Source: Enemella evansiae (GTDB lineage: Bacteria; Pseudomonadota; Alphaproteobacteria; Rhodobacterales; Rhodobacteraceae). Taken from it: 64,000 nt of DNA. Location: assembly GCA_017255395.1 (NCBI GenBank), contig JAFKDC010000011.1, positions 62,001-126,000 on the forward strand. Reading direction: 5' to 3'. The notes below the pieces were generated by a model that was not told where the DNA came from, ran no database searches, and saw only the letters and a program-made list of their open reading frames with translations. Positions within the stretch are counted from its first letter, which is position 1. Each line of letters opens with the position of its first letter. Shown here piece after piece: positions 28,510 through 37,669 of the stretch. The position numbers and the translations under genes were made by a program.

Positions 28510-29645
28510 CCTACCTTGAATACAACGTCAAGACGGTCCCCTCGGGCTGGCGCAAGGTTCTGTACCTGAACTGGCCGCTGGTGATCCTGCTGTCGACGGT
28601 GGCGGCGGTGGGGTTCCTGATGCTCTATTCCGTCGCGGGCGGGTCCTGGAGCCCATGGGCCGAACCGCAGATGAAACGCTATGCGCTGGGGCTGAGCGCG
28701 ATGTTCGTGGTCGCCATGGTGCCGATCTGGTTCTGGCGCGGGATGTCGCTGATCGTCTATGCCGTCGCGCTGGGTCTGCTGGTCATGGTCGAGTTCTTCG
28801 GCGCCGTGGGCATGGGCGCGCAGCGCTGGATCGACCTCGGTTTCATGCGGCTTCAGCCCTCGGAGCTGATGAAGCTGGCCATGGTGGTGCTGCTGGCGGC
28901 CTATTACGACTGGCTGCCGATGAGCCGGACCTCGCGGCCCTTCTGGGTGCTTCTGCCGATCCTGATCATCATCACGCCCACCATGCTGGTGCTGACCCAG
29001 CCCGACCTCGGCACCGCGATCCTCCTGCTGACGGCGGGCGCCCTGATGATGTTCCTTGCGGGCGTGCACTGGCTGTATTTCGCCACGGTGGGCACGGCGG
29101 CGGCGGGTGGCCTCTGGGCGGTATTCCAGAGCCGCGGCACCGACTGGCAGATGCTGAAGGACTACCAGTTCCGGCGCATCGACACCTTCCTCGACCCCTC
29201 CACCGATCCGCTGGGCGCGGGCTACCACATCACGCAGGCCAAGATCGCCATGGGGTCCGGCGGCTGGACCGGCCGGGGCTTCATGCAGGGCACCCAGTCG
29301 CGGCTGAACTTCCTGCCGGAAAAGCACACCGACTTCATCTTCAACACGCTGGCGGAAGAATTCGGCTTTGTCGGCGGCGTGTCGCTTCTGCTACTCTACG
29401 TGCTGATCCTGATCTTCTGCGTGATCGCCGCCATGCAGAACCGCGACCGCTTTTCCTCGCTGGTGATCCTTGGCGTCGGGCTGACCTTCTTCCTGTTCTT
29501 CGCGGTCAACATGTCGATGGTCATGGGGCTGGCGCCCGTCGTGGGGGTGCCGCTGCCGCTGGTCAGCTACGGCGGGTCGGCGATGCTGGTGCTGATGATC
29601 GGCTTTGGTCTCGTGCAAAGCGCGCATATCCACCGCCCGCGTTGA
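28506..29645 (+). CDS. rodA: Peptidoglycan glycosyltransferase RodA
   Basis: 379 residues with about ten membrane helices; SEDS-family glycosyltransferase that polymerises lipid II with PBP2. Family motifs: G-A-Q-R-W-I-D-L-G (about 101-109), Q-P-S-E-L-M-K (about 115-121), Q-P-D-L-G-T-A (about 165-171), and the C-terminal LPLVSYGGSAMLVLMIGFGL. The GTG start overlaps the mrdA stop. A GC-rich hairpin (29633-29656) spans its stop codon and may end the operon. Confidence 0.95.
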   Translation: MTYLEYNVKTVPSGWRKVLYLNWPLVILLSTVAAVGFLMLYSVAGGSWSPWAEPQMKRYALGLSAMFVVAMVPIWFWRGMSLIVYAVALGLLVMVEFFGAVGMGAQRWIDLGFMRLQPSELMKLAMVVLLAAYYDWLPMSRTSRPFWVLLPILIIITPTMLVLTQPDLGTAILLLTAGALMMFLAGVHWLYFATVGTAAAGGLWAVFQSRGTDWQMLKDYQFRRIDTFLDPSTDPLGAGYHITQAKIAMGSGGWTGRGFMQGTQSRLNFLPEKHTDFIFNTLAEEFGFVGGVSLLLLYVLILIFCVIAAMQNRDRFSSLVILGVGLTFFLFFAVNMSMVMGLAPVVGVPLPLVSYGGSAMLVLMIGFGLVQSAHIHRPR

Positions 29646-29706
29646 AGCGCGGGCGGGTTGGGGCTAGACCAACGCCCGACGAGTGCAGACGACCGGGACA
29701 GACGCC

Positions 29707-30642
29707 ATGCCGACGAATATCCTCTTTGCCGCCACGACAGACCGCTGGGCGGACTACGAGACACCGCTGACCGCCGCGCTGGACGCCACCGGCCTGGACT
29801 ACCGGCTGGCAACCGAAATGCCGCCCGAGACGGTGGATTACATCGTCTACGCGCCCAATTCCGCCGTGCAGGACTTTACCCCCTACACCCGGCTGAAGGC
29901 GGTGCTGAACCTCTGGGCCGGGGTCGAGAACGTCACCGGAAACGAGACGCTGACCGTGCCGCTGGCGCGCATGGTCGACGACGAGGGCCTGGGTCAGGGC
30001 ATGGTGGAATGGGTGACGGGGCATGTGCTGCGCCATCACCTTGGCATGGACGCGCATATCGTGAACCCCGGGCGGACATGGGACGACACCGCCCCGCCGC
30101 TGTCGAAGGACCGGCCCGTGACGATCCTCGGGCTGGGCACGCTGGGGCAGGCCTGCGCCACGGCGCTGAGGGGGCTGGGGTTCCCGGTCACCGGCTGGAG
30201 CCGCTCTGCCAAGCAGGTGCCCGGGGTGCGCTGCCTGAACGGCGCAGAGGGGCTGGGCGCGGCGCTGGAGGGCGCCCGGATCGTGGTGCTGCTGCTGCCC
30301 GATACCGCCGCGACAGAGAACACGCTGGATGCCGGCGCGCTGGCGCGGCTGGCGCCGGAGGCCGTGGTGCTGAACCCGGGCCGCGGGCCGCTGATCGACG
30401 ACGCGGCCCTGCTGGCGGCCCTGGACTCCGGTCAGGTCGGCCATGCCACGCTGGACGTCTTCCGGGTGGAGCCCCTGCCCGGGGATCACCCCTACTGGGC
30501 GCATCCGAAGGTCACCGTGACGCCGCATATCGCCTCGGCCACCCGGCCCGAGAGCGCGGCGCGGGTCATCGCCGAGAACATCCGGCGCGGTGAGGCCGGG
30601 GAGCCGCTGTTGCATCTGGTCGACCGCGCCGCCGGATACTGA
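29707..30642 (+). CDS. D-isomer 2-hydroxyacid dehydrogenase (GhrA-like glyoxylate/hydroxypyruvate reductase)
   Basis: 311 residues. NAD(P)-binding fold with TILGLGTLGQACATALRGLGF (about 138-158), the conserved R-G in NPGRGPLIDDAALLAAL (about 227-243), and acid and histidine in D-V-F-x-x-E-P-L-P and TPHIAS. The substitution pattern resembles GhrA, which reduces glyoxylate and hydroxypyruvate. Start at the second Met (29707), since the residues before it are not conserved and MPTNILFAATT begins the fold. Follows rodA by 61 bp in the same direction. Confidence 0.85.
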   Translation: MPTNILFAATTDRWADYETPLTAALDATGLDYRLATEMPPETVDYIVYAPNSAVQDFTPYTRLKAVLNLWAGVENVTGNETLTVPLARMVDDEGLGQGMVEWVTGHVLRHHLGMDAHIVNPGRTWDDTAPPLSKDRPVTILGLGTLGQACATALRGLGFPVTGWSRSAKQVPGVRCLNGAEGLGAALEGARIVVLLLPDTAATENTLDAGALARLAPEAVVLNPGRGPLIDDAALLAALDSGQVGHATLDVFRVEPLPGDHPYWAHPKVTVTPHIASATRPESAARVIAENIRRGEAGEPLLHLVDRAAGY

Positions 30643-30751
30643 GGGCGAAAGCGCCCCGGCCCGATCGTTGCCCGGGTGCCCCCGGTGTGGGGCGCGGCTG
30701 TCTGCCGGGGCAGCGGCCGGTTTGCGGCAAGGCAGGGCAATCGGAATTGTC

Positions 30752-30803
30752 GGAAGGGGCTCTGCCCCCGCGCTGCACGCCCCCCGAGGGCATTTGACGA
30801 ACG
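30752..30803 (+). repeat. Dispersed intergenic repeat, copy D
   Basis: GGAAGGGGCTCTGCCCCCGC then GCTGCACGCCCCCCGAGGG, CATTTGACGAACGGGAC. The hairpin and C-run are well kept and the 3' end is degenerate compared with copy A. It lies between convergent genes. Confidence 0.65.
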
Positions 30804-30863
30804 GGACAGTGGCCGGGCGCTGTGCCCGGCTGTGACAGTGGGCACCTGCCGGGACCGGGGCTC

Positions 30864-31130
30864 TCAGTCCGTCGCGCCGCCGCCCGCCACCCGGCCCGGG
30901 CGGCACCAGTAGCGGCGGTCGTTCTCCGGCTGCGCCTCGAGCAGGCCCGCCACGGTCAGGCAGGTTTCCGAGTTCGCCTCTGCACCCTGACGGGTGTCGA
31001 AGGTCGCCACATGTTCCGCCGCCAGCCGGTCCACGGGGTTGGAGCGATAGAGCGTGTAGATCTCGACCTCTTGCGCCGTGGCAGGCGCCGCGAGGCCGGT
31101 CAGGGCCGCAAGGATCGCCGCCCCCCTCAT
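30864..31130 (-). CDS. Small exported hypothetical protein (88 aa)
   Basis: 88 residues starting MRGAAILAALTGLAAPATAQ, a signal peptide with A-x-A cleavage near 19. The mature part holds VEIYTLYRSNPVDRLAAEHVATFDT and two cysteines (C61 and C75 region) that could form a disulfide, ending in a Gly-rich tail. Its ATG overlaps the stop of the MaoC gene (ATGA), so it is translated from the ligase-MaoC operon. I have seen similar small exported proteins in roseobacters but know no function. Confidence 0.7.
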   Translation of the reverse strand: MRGAAILAALTGLAAPATAQEVEIYTLYRSNPVDRLAAEHVATFDTRQGAEANSETCLTVAGLLEAQPENDRRYWCRPGRVAGGGATD

Positions 31131-31564
31131 GACAGGAAGACCCGGGTGATCCAGTTGGCCACCAGAGCGGGGCGCTCCTGCCCCTCGACCTCGACCTCTA
31201 CGTCCCAATGCACGCCCAGCCATCCCTCTCCCTCGTCCACATGGGCCACCGAAAAGCGCCCGCGCACCCGGCTGCCGACCCGCACCGGCGACACGAAGCG
31301 CACCCTGTCGAAGCCGTAGTTCACCGAAGCCTCCATCCCCGAGATCGCCGCCGTCACCTGGTAGGACATGGCCGAGAGCATCGACAGCGTCAGGAAGCCA
31401 TGCGCGATGGTCCCGCCGAAGCGGGTCTGCGCGGCGCGGTCCTCGTCGAGGTGGATGAACTGGCGGTCCTCGGTCGCCTCGGCGAAGGCGCGGACGCGGG
31501 CGGCGTCCAGCGCGAACCAGTCGGTGGTGTGCGGGGCCATGCCCCGGATGTCGTCAGCCAGCAT
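31127..31564 (-). CDS. MaoC family dehydratase (R-specific enoyl-CoA hydratase-like)
   Basis: 145 residues, a single hotdog domain with the hydratase-2 motif: D-R-Q-F-I-H-L-D-E-D-R-A then F-G-G-T-I-A-H-G-F (Asp and His of the catalytic dyad at about 40 and 55). It would hydrate enoyl-CoA thioesters to (R)-3-hydroxyacyl-CoA. The start at 31564 overlaps the acyl-CoA ligase stop by 11 bases; Met9 (31540) is an alternative. The operon with the ligase suggests a joint role in fatty or organic acid activation and oxidation. Confidence 0.87.
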   Translation of the reverse strand: MLADDIRGMAPHTTDWFALDAARVRAFAEATEDRQFIHLDEDRAAQTRFGGTIAHGFLTLSMLSAMSYQVTAAISGMEASVNYGFDRVRFVSPVRVGSRVRGRFSVAHVDEGEGWLGVHWDVEVEVEGQERPALVANWITRVFLS

Positions 31565-33176
31565 CGGGCAGCGTGTATCCTTCGAACTGTCGTCTCAGGG
31601 TCAGTTTCGAGACCTTGCCGGTGGCGGTCAATGGCAGGGCCTCGACGAATTCCATCGCGTCGGGCAATTGCCACTTCGCCATGTGTTCCAGCATCATATC
31701 GTGCATCTCGTCCAGCGTCGGGCGGGCGTCGCCCCTTGGCACCACCACCAGCAGCGGGCGTTCCTCCCACTTTGGATGGGGAATCGCGATGACCGCGCAA
31801 TTGGCGACGGCGGGATGGCCCATGGCGATGTTTTCGAGGTCGATCGAGCTGATCCACTCGCCGCCGGACTTGATCAGGTCCTTGCTGCGGTCCTGCACCG
31901 ACAGGAAGCCCCTGGGGTCGACGGTGGCCACGTCGCCGGTGCCGAACCAGCCCTCGGAGTCGAAGGCGCTGGTGTCGTCATTGGCGAAATACCCCGAAAT
32001 CACCGCATTGCCGCGCACGTACAGCTCGCCCGCGGCCTTGCCGTCATGGGGCAGCGGCGCGCCGTCCTCGCCGACGATCTTCAGGTCGACCCCGAAGACG
32101 CGCCGCCCCTGTTTGGCCTTCAGGCTCAGGGCCGTATCGGAATCGACCCGCATCCCCTTCGACAGCTGCGCATGGGTGCCCACCGGGCTCATCTCTGTCA
32201 TGCCCCAGGCGTGGCAGACATCGACCCCCTGCCCTTCGAAGAAGGCGATCATCGAGCGCGGCGCCGCCGATCCGCCGATCACCAGTTGGTCGAGCGTGGC
32301 GGGGGTGCGGCCGCGGGTCTCGATCTCGGCCCGGAGGCCCAGCCAGACCGTCGGCACGCCCCAAGAGGCGGTCACGGACTCGGTCTCCATCAGGTCGTGC
32401 AGCGCGGCGCCGTCCAGCTTCGGCCCCGGCATGACCAGCGAGGCGCCCACCAGCGGCGCGGCATAGGGCAGGCCCCAGGCGTTGACGTGGAACATCGGCA
32501 CCACCGGCAGGATGCGCGCGCCCTCATGCAGCGACCGGGCGATGGTGATCGAGAGGAAAAGCGCGTGCAGCACCGTCGAGCGATGCGAGTAGAGCGCCCC
32601 TTTCGGGTTTCCGGTCGTGCCCGAGGTGTAGCACAGGCTCGCGGCAGCGGTTTCGTCCATCCCGGGCCAGTCGAAGGTTTCCGGCTGGTCCGCCAGCAGG
32701 TCTTCGTAGCACAGCAGGTCCAGCGCGGAGTCGGGCATATGGGCGCGGTCGGTCATGACCACCAGCCGCAGCCCCTCGGGCAGTTGGGCGCCCAGGGCCT
32801 CGACCAGCGGCACGAAGGTCAGGTCGAGGAAAAGCAGCCTGTCCCCGGCGTGGGTCAGGATATACAGCATCTGTTCCGCCGAGAGGCGCGGGTTGATGGT
32901 GTGGCAGACCGCCCCCATCCCCGAGATGCCGTAGTAGAGTTCGACATGCCGATAGCCGTTCCATGCCAGCGTCGCGACGCGGTCCCCGGCGCCGATCCCC
33001 AGACCCGCAAGCCCATGCGCCAGTTGCGCCGCGCGGGCGTAGGCCTGCGCATAACTCTCGCGGTGGATGTCGCCTTCGCAGCGCACCGACACGATCCCGG
33101 CGCCCTCGTGCGTCTCTGCCGCGTAGCGGAGGATCTCAATGATCCTCAGCGGCATGTGCATCATCTGTCCCTGCAT
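31554..33176 (-). CDS. AMP-dependent acyl-CoA ligase (fatty acid / methylmercaptopropionate CoA ligase-like)
   Basis: 540 residues of the ANL adenylate-forming family: P-loop YTSGTTGNPKGALYSHRS (about 175-192), aromatic motif WGMTEMSP (about 325-332), GWFGTGDVATVDPRG (about 415-429) and hinge/lysine region DRSKDLIKSGGEWIS plus the C-terminal K in TATGKVSKLTLR. It activates a carboxylic acid to its CoA thioester. The N-terminus (MQGQMMHMPLRI) and length resemble DmdB-type ligases of DMSP degradation as well as medium-chain fatty acid ligases; the sequence alone cannot decide. AGGGAGGG precedes ATG 33176; the open frame reaches 33524 without support. Confidence 0.88.
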   Translation of the reverse strand: MQGQMMHMPLRIIEILRYAAETHEGAGIVSVRCEGDIHRESYAQAYARAAQLAHGLAGLGIGAGDRVATLAWNGYRHVELYYGISGMGAVCHTINPRLSAEQMLYILTHAGDRLLFLDLTFVPLVEALGAQLPEGLRLVVMTDRAHMPDSALDLLCYEDLLADQPETFDWPGMDETAAASLCYTSGTTGNPKGALYSHRSTVLHALFLSITIARSLHEGARILPVVPMFHVNAWGLPYAAPLVGASLVMPGPKLDGAALHDLMETESVTASWGVPTVWLGLRAEIETRGRTPATLDQLVIGGSAAPRSMIAFFEGQGVDVCHAWGMTEMSPVGTHAQLSKGMRVDSDTALSLKAKQGRRVFGVDLKIVGEDGAPLPHDGKAAGELYVRGNAVISGYFANDDTSAFDSEGWFGTGDVATVDPRGFLSVQDRSKDLIKSGGEWISSIDLENIAMGHPAVANCAVIAIPHPKWEERPLLVVVPRGDARPTLDEMHDMMLEHMAKWQLPDAMEFVEALPLTATGKVSKLTLRRQFEGYTLPDAG

Positions 33177-33611
33177 CCGGCCCTCCCTTGCCCTCTGCCT
33201 TGTCCCCCCCAGACTGACCGAGGCGCCCCGCAGGGCGCAACCGCAATCGAAGAAACCTGCCATGTGCCGTGCATCCACCCGCGCCGGTGCCCAAGGGGCG
33301 GCGGGGCTGAAACGGGCGGGCGGCCCGCATCCACCGAGGGCGCGGCGCACGGTCCGCGTCTGTCGCTGGCCCGCTACATAGGTGGTCGGATGGCAGAGCC
33401 AGTCGGGACCGGGCTGGTCAGGGTCTCGGGCGCATGGTGGAACGCGGCGCCGAGGGCGGGAACGGGGCGCCCTTTGGGCCGATAAGACCCGAGATGCCGG
33501 GCCGAAGGGGCGCGATACCGGCAAACAGCCCTTCCCGGGTGCCCATGCACAGGACGCAAATGCAGCCGGACCTGTCCCGCCCGTCAGCCTGCCAACCGCC
33601 CCAGAACCCTC
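33177..33611. other. Intergenic region, no gene seen
   Basis: 435 bases between the helicase stop and the ligase start, both on the - strand. Frames crossing it have no family resemblance or ribosome sites. It presumably contains the ligase promoter. I see no RNA gene or clear operator. Confidence 0.4.
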
Positions 33612-35147
33612 TCAGAGGTCGAGGCCGGGCTCGCTTTCGAGGGCCAGAGGCGCGGGCGCCCCGCGAAGATCGTCCACGGTCAGCGCCCCCGAGGGTTTCG
33701 CCAGCCGGTTGCGCACCACCCAGTACAGCCGTTCCGAGGCGCGGGTGATCGCGACATAGGCAAGGCGCTTCCACAGGGGCTGGCCCGCTTCGGTCCGGCC
33801 CATGCGGGCGGCGGCGTAGAGATCGGGCGCAAAGACCTGCACGTTCTCCCATTGCGACCCCTGCGCCTTGTGGATCGTCACCGCGGCACCGTGCAGGAAG
33901 GTCGCCCCCATGCGGGCGGCGTAGGGGATGAAGGGTTCTTCCTCGTCGGGCTTCTCGATCTTCACGATCGAGGCGGCAGAGACCTGCGGCTCTATGGCGC
34001 CGACGACGTGCAGCTTGGAAAACCCCGGCTTGCGCCCGGGGCCGAGGTAGATCACCTGCGCGCCCTTGATCAATCCGCGCGCCTCCAGGTCCAGCCGCTT
34101 CTTGCGGTGCTTCAGCGGCAGTTCCAGCCCGTCGCAGATCAGCGGCTCGCCGGGCAGCAGCGCGGTTTCGGGCGCGCCATGCACGGCGCGGAAGGCATTG
34201 ATCAGCCGGATGCGCGTGGCATTGCGCCAGACCAGCACCGGAGAGCGGGCCATCAGGTCGACCTCGACCCGCTGGGCATAGACAACCCGGTCGTCGCGCC
34301 GGGCCGCCTGTTCGACCAGCCGCTCGAAGTCCTCGAAGCCCACGTCCGGGTCGGACAGGGCATGCGCGAGGTCCAGAATGGGGTTGTCTGCCTCCTGCCG
34401 GTGAATGCGGCTGAGTTCCAGCTTCTGGCCCTCGGCCAGCCCGTCGAAGACCATCTTGCCGGACTGGTTCACCGGTGCCAGCTGGGCCGGGTCGCCGAAC
34501 AGCATCAGGTTCGGGAAGATCTCGCGCAGGTCCTCGAACTGGCGGTCGTCCAGCATCGAGGCCTCGTCGACCAGTCCGATGTCCAGCGGCTCTTCGCGGC
34601 GCTTCCATCCGGTGATGAAATCCGAGCCGCGCAGGCCCGCGGCGGCCAGCGCAGCAGGCACCGAACCATGCTGCTGATAGCTGGTCTGGGCGCGGGTCAG
34701 CGCCTCTTCGGACAGCTCCTCGATCTCGGGGCGGTCGCCGTTGCCCATCAGCCATTCGGCGATGCGCTCGTATTCGGGATCGTAGACCGGCGTGTAGATG
34801 ATGCGGTGGATCGTGGTGGCAGGCACGCCGCGCATGCGCAGCACGCTGGCCGCCTTGTTGGTCGGCGCAAGGATGGCCAGCGTGCGGCGGTCCTTGCGGG
34901 GGCGGCCCTCGTAATCGCCGGACACGGTTTCCACGCCCGCCGCTTCCAGCGCCTTCACCAGTTCCGCCAGAAGCAGGGTCTTGCCGCTGCCGGCCTTGCC
35001 CATCACCGCAAGGACCTTTGTCTTGCCCTCCTTGGCGGGCAGGCAGAAGCCATCGTGCAGGTCGACGCCCGCCTCGCTCAGAAGATCGGCGACACGGTCA
35101 TAGGCAAGCGCCTGATCGTCGGAGAATTTGAGGGCCGGCACGGTCAT
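33612..35147 (-). CDS. ATP-dependent RecD-like DNA helicase
   Basis: 511 residues, superfamily 1B. Walker A GKAGSGKT at 50-57, motif Ia ILAPTNKAASVLR (about 92-104), Walker B/DEAD-like LVDEASMLDD (about 190-200), motif III LFGDPAQLAPV (about 215-225) and motifs V/VI AVTIHKAQGSQWENV and YVAITRASERLYW near the C-terminus. It resembles the short RecD/Dda-type helicases without the RecB/RecC partners, so a RecBCD role is not implied. It appears monocistronic. Confidence 0.88.
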   Translation of the reverse strand: MTVPALKFSDDQALAYDRVADLLSEAGVDLHDGFCLPAKEGKTKVLAVMGKAGSGKTLLLAELVKALEAAGVETVSGDYEGRPRKDRRTLAILAPTNKAASVLRMRGVPATTIHRIIYTPVYDPEYERIAEWLMGNGDRPEIEELSEEALTRAQTSYQQHGSVPAALAAAGLRGSDFITGWKRREEPLDIGLVDEASMLDDRQFEDLREIFPNLMLFGDPAQLAPVNQSGKMVFDGLAEGQKLELSRIHRQEADNPILDLAHALSDPDVGFEDFERLVEQAARRDDRVVYAQRVEVDLMARSPVLVWRNATRIRLINAFRAVHGAPETALLPGEPLICDGLELPLKHRKKRLDLEARGLIKGAQVIYLGPGRKPGFSKLHVVGAIEPQVSAASIVKIEKPDEEEPFIPYAARMGATFLHGAAVTIHKAQGSQWENVQVFAPDLYAAARMGRTEAGQPLWKRLAYVAITRASERLYWVVRNRLAKPSGALTVDDLRGAPAPLALESEPGLDL

Positions 35148-35430
35148 GCGCGCACCCTATCCCGGCCCCCGCGCGGGGACCAGCGGCCTTGCGCAGGGGC
35201 GCGTCGTTTTTGCATCGGCCAGGGCCCGCGCCTTGGCCTGCGCCCCCCGTCGCCGGATGGCATCGCGCACCCGCGCCCTATGCCCCCGGTGCCGCCCCCT
35301 GCACCGGCTCCTGCCGCACCCCTCCCGAAGCGCAAAACCGGGGCAAGGCGGGGTGGACAGCCCGGCCCCGAGCGGCTTCAGTGCCCCGAAAGGCGCGCCC
35401 AAAGGCCCGCCACACCAAGAGGAGACCGCC

Positions 35431-36273
35431 ATGCCACCGCCCCCCGACGCCGAAGCCCGCCGCGCCGTCCGCCCGGTGATCTGCTACCCGACCGACACGC
35501 TGCCCGTGCCGGACATGGCGCTCTACGGCGCGGCGCTGGAGACCGCCGGGGTTACCGCGACGCATATCGCCGCCCCGCGCGAGGCCTGCTGTTTCGAGGT
35601 CCCCGCCGGGCAGTTCTTTCGCATCACCTGCACCGGGGGGTCGCAGGTCGGGGACCTGAACCTGTGGAACGCTGCCGATCTGTCCGAACGCTTCTATTCC
35701 GGTAAGACGCGCGCCCTGCACGGCAGTCATGTCAGCACCGGCGACCGGCTGTGGAGCAGCTTTCCCGCCCTGCGTCCGCTGGCGACGGTGGTGCGCGACG
35801 ACCTAGACTGGTACGGCATCGATGCCTTCGGCGGCTCTGTCCATGACGTGATCGGCACGCGCTGCGATCCCTACACGGGCCGCCTGCTGTCGGGCAGCGA
35901 TTACCACCACTGCTGCCACTCGAACCTGACCCGCGCGCTGGCCGACCACCTTGGCGTGCCGCTGGCCGAGGCCGAGCCGCATGTGCACGATGTCCTGAAC
36001 GTCTTCATGTGTACGGGCTTCACCCGCGACACCGGCCAGTATTTCATGAAATCCAGCCCGGTGCGCCCCGGCGATGCGCTGACGTTCCTTGCAGAGATCG
36101 ACCTGCTGGGCGCGCTCAGCGCCTGTCCGGGCGGGGATTGCGGCGCCGAGCATACCTCGGACAGCGCGTCCTGCTTTCCGCTGCGAGTAGAGGTCCTGCG
36201 CCCCGCCCCCGATGCGTTGGACGGCTGGGTGTCGCCGTCGCGGAATGCCTACGACCGCAGTCACGGGGGGTAG
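35431..36273 (+). CDS. DUF1989 (urea carboxylase-associated) family protein
   Basis: 280 residues. The DUF1989 core is visible: PAGQFFRITCTGGSQVGDLNLWN (about 60-82), then H-G-S-H-V-S-T-G-D-R-L-W-S, and D-Y-H-H-C-C-H-S-N-L (about 154-163), a cluster of His and Cys suggesting metal binding. Members often lie near urea carboxylase/allophanate hydrolase or one-carbon amine genes and are thought to act on guanidine or urea-related compounds; no such partner is adjacent here. AGAGGAGA precedes the ATG. Convergent with deoD. Confidence 0.82.
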   Translation: MPPPPDAEARRAVRPVICYPTDTLPVPDMALYGAALETAGVTATHIAAPREACCFEVPAGQFFRITCTGGSQVGDLNLWNAADLSERFYSGKTRALHGSHVSTGDRLWSSFPALRPLATVVRDDLDWYGIDAFGGSVHDVIGTRCDPYTGRLLSGSDYHHCCHSNLTRALADHLGVPLAEAEPHVHDVLNVFMCTGFTRDTGQYFMKSSPVRPGDALTFLAEIDLLGALSACPGGDCGAEHTSDSASCFPLRVEVLRPAPDALDGWVSPSRNAYDRSHGG

Positions 36274-36292
36274 GGTGGGTTTGCACCCACCC
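36273..36292. terminator. Hairpin between convergent DUF1989 and deoD genes
   Basis: GGGTGGGT (36273-36280) pairs with ACCCACCC (36285-36292) over a TTGC loop, immediately after the TAG stop. The GTAGGGTGGGTTTGCACCCACC form is, from memory, frequent at gene ends in roseobacters. Likely bidirectional terminator. Confidence 0.65.
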
Positions 36293-36299
36293 CGTGCCG

Positions 36300-37004
36300 T
36301 CAGGCGAAGGCCGCCTCCAGCGCGATTTCGACCATGTCGCCGAAGGACCGCTCTCGCTGGTCCGACGGCAGGGCCTCGTGGGTCAGCAGGTGGTCCGAAA
36401 CGGTGAGGACCGCCAGCGCCCGGGCGCCGTGCCGGGCGGCGAGGATATAAAGCTCTGCCGCTTCCATCTCGACCCCCAGAATGCCGTGGCGAACCATCTG
36501 GTCATTCAGATCCGGTCGCTCGTCATAGAAAACGTCCGAGGAATAGATGCCGCCGACATGGACTCCGACATCGCGGGTACGCGCGGCGGCCACTGCGGCC
36601 TCCAGCAGGGCGTAATCGGCGCAGGGCGCGTAATTCAATTCGCGAAAGATACCCCGCGACGGAGTCGACAGGGTCGAGGCCGTCATGGCCACGATCACGT
36701 CGCGAATGGCAATCCTTTCCTGCATCGCCCCGCAAGAGCCAATACGGATCAGCGTCTTCGCCCCGTAATCCCGAAGCAATTCGTTGGCATAGATCGAAAG
36801 GCTGGGCATCCCCATTCCCGACCCCTGGATCGTCACCCTGTGACCCTTCCAGGTGCCGGTATATCCCAGCATGCCCCGGACCCGGTTCACGCAGACCGCA
36901 TCGTCGAGAAAGGTCTGCGCCGCCCATTCCGCCCGCAGGGGATCGCCCGGCATGAGAACCGTTTCGGCAATCTCCCCCGGCTTGGCTCCGATATGAACCG
37001 TCAC
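36300..37004 (-). CDS. deoD: Purine nucleoside phosphorylase, DeoD type
   Basis: 234 residues, standard for the hexameric DeoD class. Cleaves purine (deoxy)ribonucleosides with phosphate. Visible: N-terminal [23 protein letters not shown] with phosphate-binding G20/R24, GSGMGMPS (about 62-69), RIGSCGAMQ (about 87-95), and the ribose/base site V-E-M-E-A-A-E-L and S-D-H. The GTG start lies one base after the H-NS-like gene's stop, with no room for separate initiation signals beyond those in the upstream gene, so the two are likely translationally linked. Confidence 0.94.
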   Translation of the reverse strand: MTVHIGAKPGEIAETVLMPGDPLRAEWAAQTFLDDAVCVNRVRGMLGYTGTWKGHRVTIQGSGMGMPSLSIYANELLRDYGAKTLIRIGSCGAMQERIAIRDVIVAMTASTLSTPSRGIFRELNYAPCADYALLEAAVAAARTRDVGVHVGGIYSSDVFYDERPDLNDQMVRHGILGVEMEAAELYILAARHGARALAVLTVSDHLLTHEALPSDQRERSFGDMVEIALEAAFA

Positions 37005-37005
37005 C

Positions 37006-37314
37006 TCAGAGCGCCAGATCGTCCATGGACTTGCCCTGGTCGAGCGCCTCGATCACCCAATTGGGCTTTCGGCCCCGACCGGTCCATGTCTGCGAGGGGT
37101 CTGCGGGATTGGCAAAGCGCGGCGCGCCCTTGCTGCCTTTCGGTCCGGCCTCCATCACCTCGTCAAGCGAGAAGCCGAATTCCTTCGCGGCGTTTTCAGC
37201 CGCGCGTTTCGCCTCTGCCCGGCGGCGTTGATCCACGGATTTCAGAGCTTTCTGCGCATCGGAAATCAGCTTTTTCAGTTCGTCGCTGGACATGCCGTCA
37301 AGATCGATATTCAT
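37006..37314 (-). CDS. H-NS family nucleoid-associated protein (HvrA/Spb-like)
   Basis: 102 residues. An N-terminal coiled-coil oligomerisation segment (about 8-48) and a C-terminal H-NS DNA-binding core with [11 protein letters not shown] (about 76-86), matching the W-T-G-x-G-R-x-P motif that contacts AT-rich minor grooves. In Rhodobacter the homologues HvrA and Spb influence photosynthesis or nitrogen genes; target genes here are unknown. Start chosen at [24 protein letters not shown] upstream provides the ribosome site. Directly upstream of deoD. Confidence 0.9.
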   Translation of the reverse strand: MNIDLDGMSSDELKKLISDAQKALKSVDQRRRAEAKRAAENAAKEFGFSLDEVMEAGPKGSKGAPRFANPADPSQTWTGRGRKPNWVIEALDQGKSMDDLAL

Positions 37315-37669
37315 TTGTGTTCTCCATTTATTTTTCACCCATCTTCTAAAATAAACTTTCTTACAAGATGTTGCTTTGGGTCACACGGGGAATTGCCCCG
37401 GAAAGCGGGTCGAATCTGACGCTGATCAGCGAAAGATTGCTCCTCTTACAGGCATAAGCGGGGCATCCGCAGCTTTACGGCGAGTCGCCCTTTCGGAAAA
37501 TCCGAATCAGTAAAGTGGTCCGCTGCTGCGCATCGGACCGTCAGATTTCCTATAGACGGGCAGGTGAACTGCCCTGGCGGACTGTCGGGATTCCCTGCAC
37601 CCCTGTTGCAAAGGCCGGGCCGCAGGGGCGGACCGGATGGCGGGCGCGCCATCCGGCGAAACTCGGTCC
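37315..37669. other. Intergenic region upstream of the H-NS-like gene
   Basis: 355 bases between the ecm stop and the H-NS-like start, both on the - strand. It is AT-richer near 37320-37375 than its surroundings. It contains a 10-bp palindrome GCTGATCAGC (37421-37430), a GGGG-AATTG-CCCC hairpin (37387-37399) and the ecm hairpin at 37633-37656. No gene seen. Confidence 0.45.
37633..37656 (-). terminator. Strong hairpin downstream of ecm
   Basis: CCGGATGGCG (37633-37642) pairs with CGCCATCCGG (37647-37656) over a 4-base loop, 13 bp past the ecm stop. There is no U-tract, so Rho-independent termination is uncertain; it may protect the 3' end. Confidence 0.5.

Noticed and set aside
33374-33559. 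Small frames between the acyl-CoA ligase and the helicase
   Set aside because: No ribosome site, biased composition, no family resemblance.
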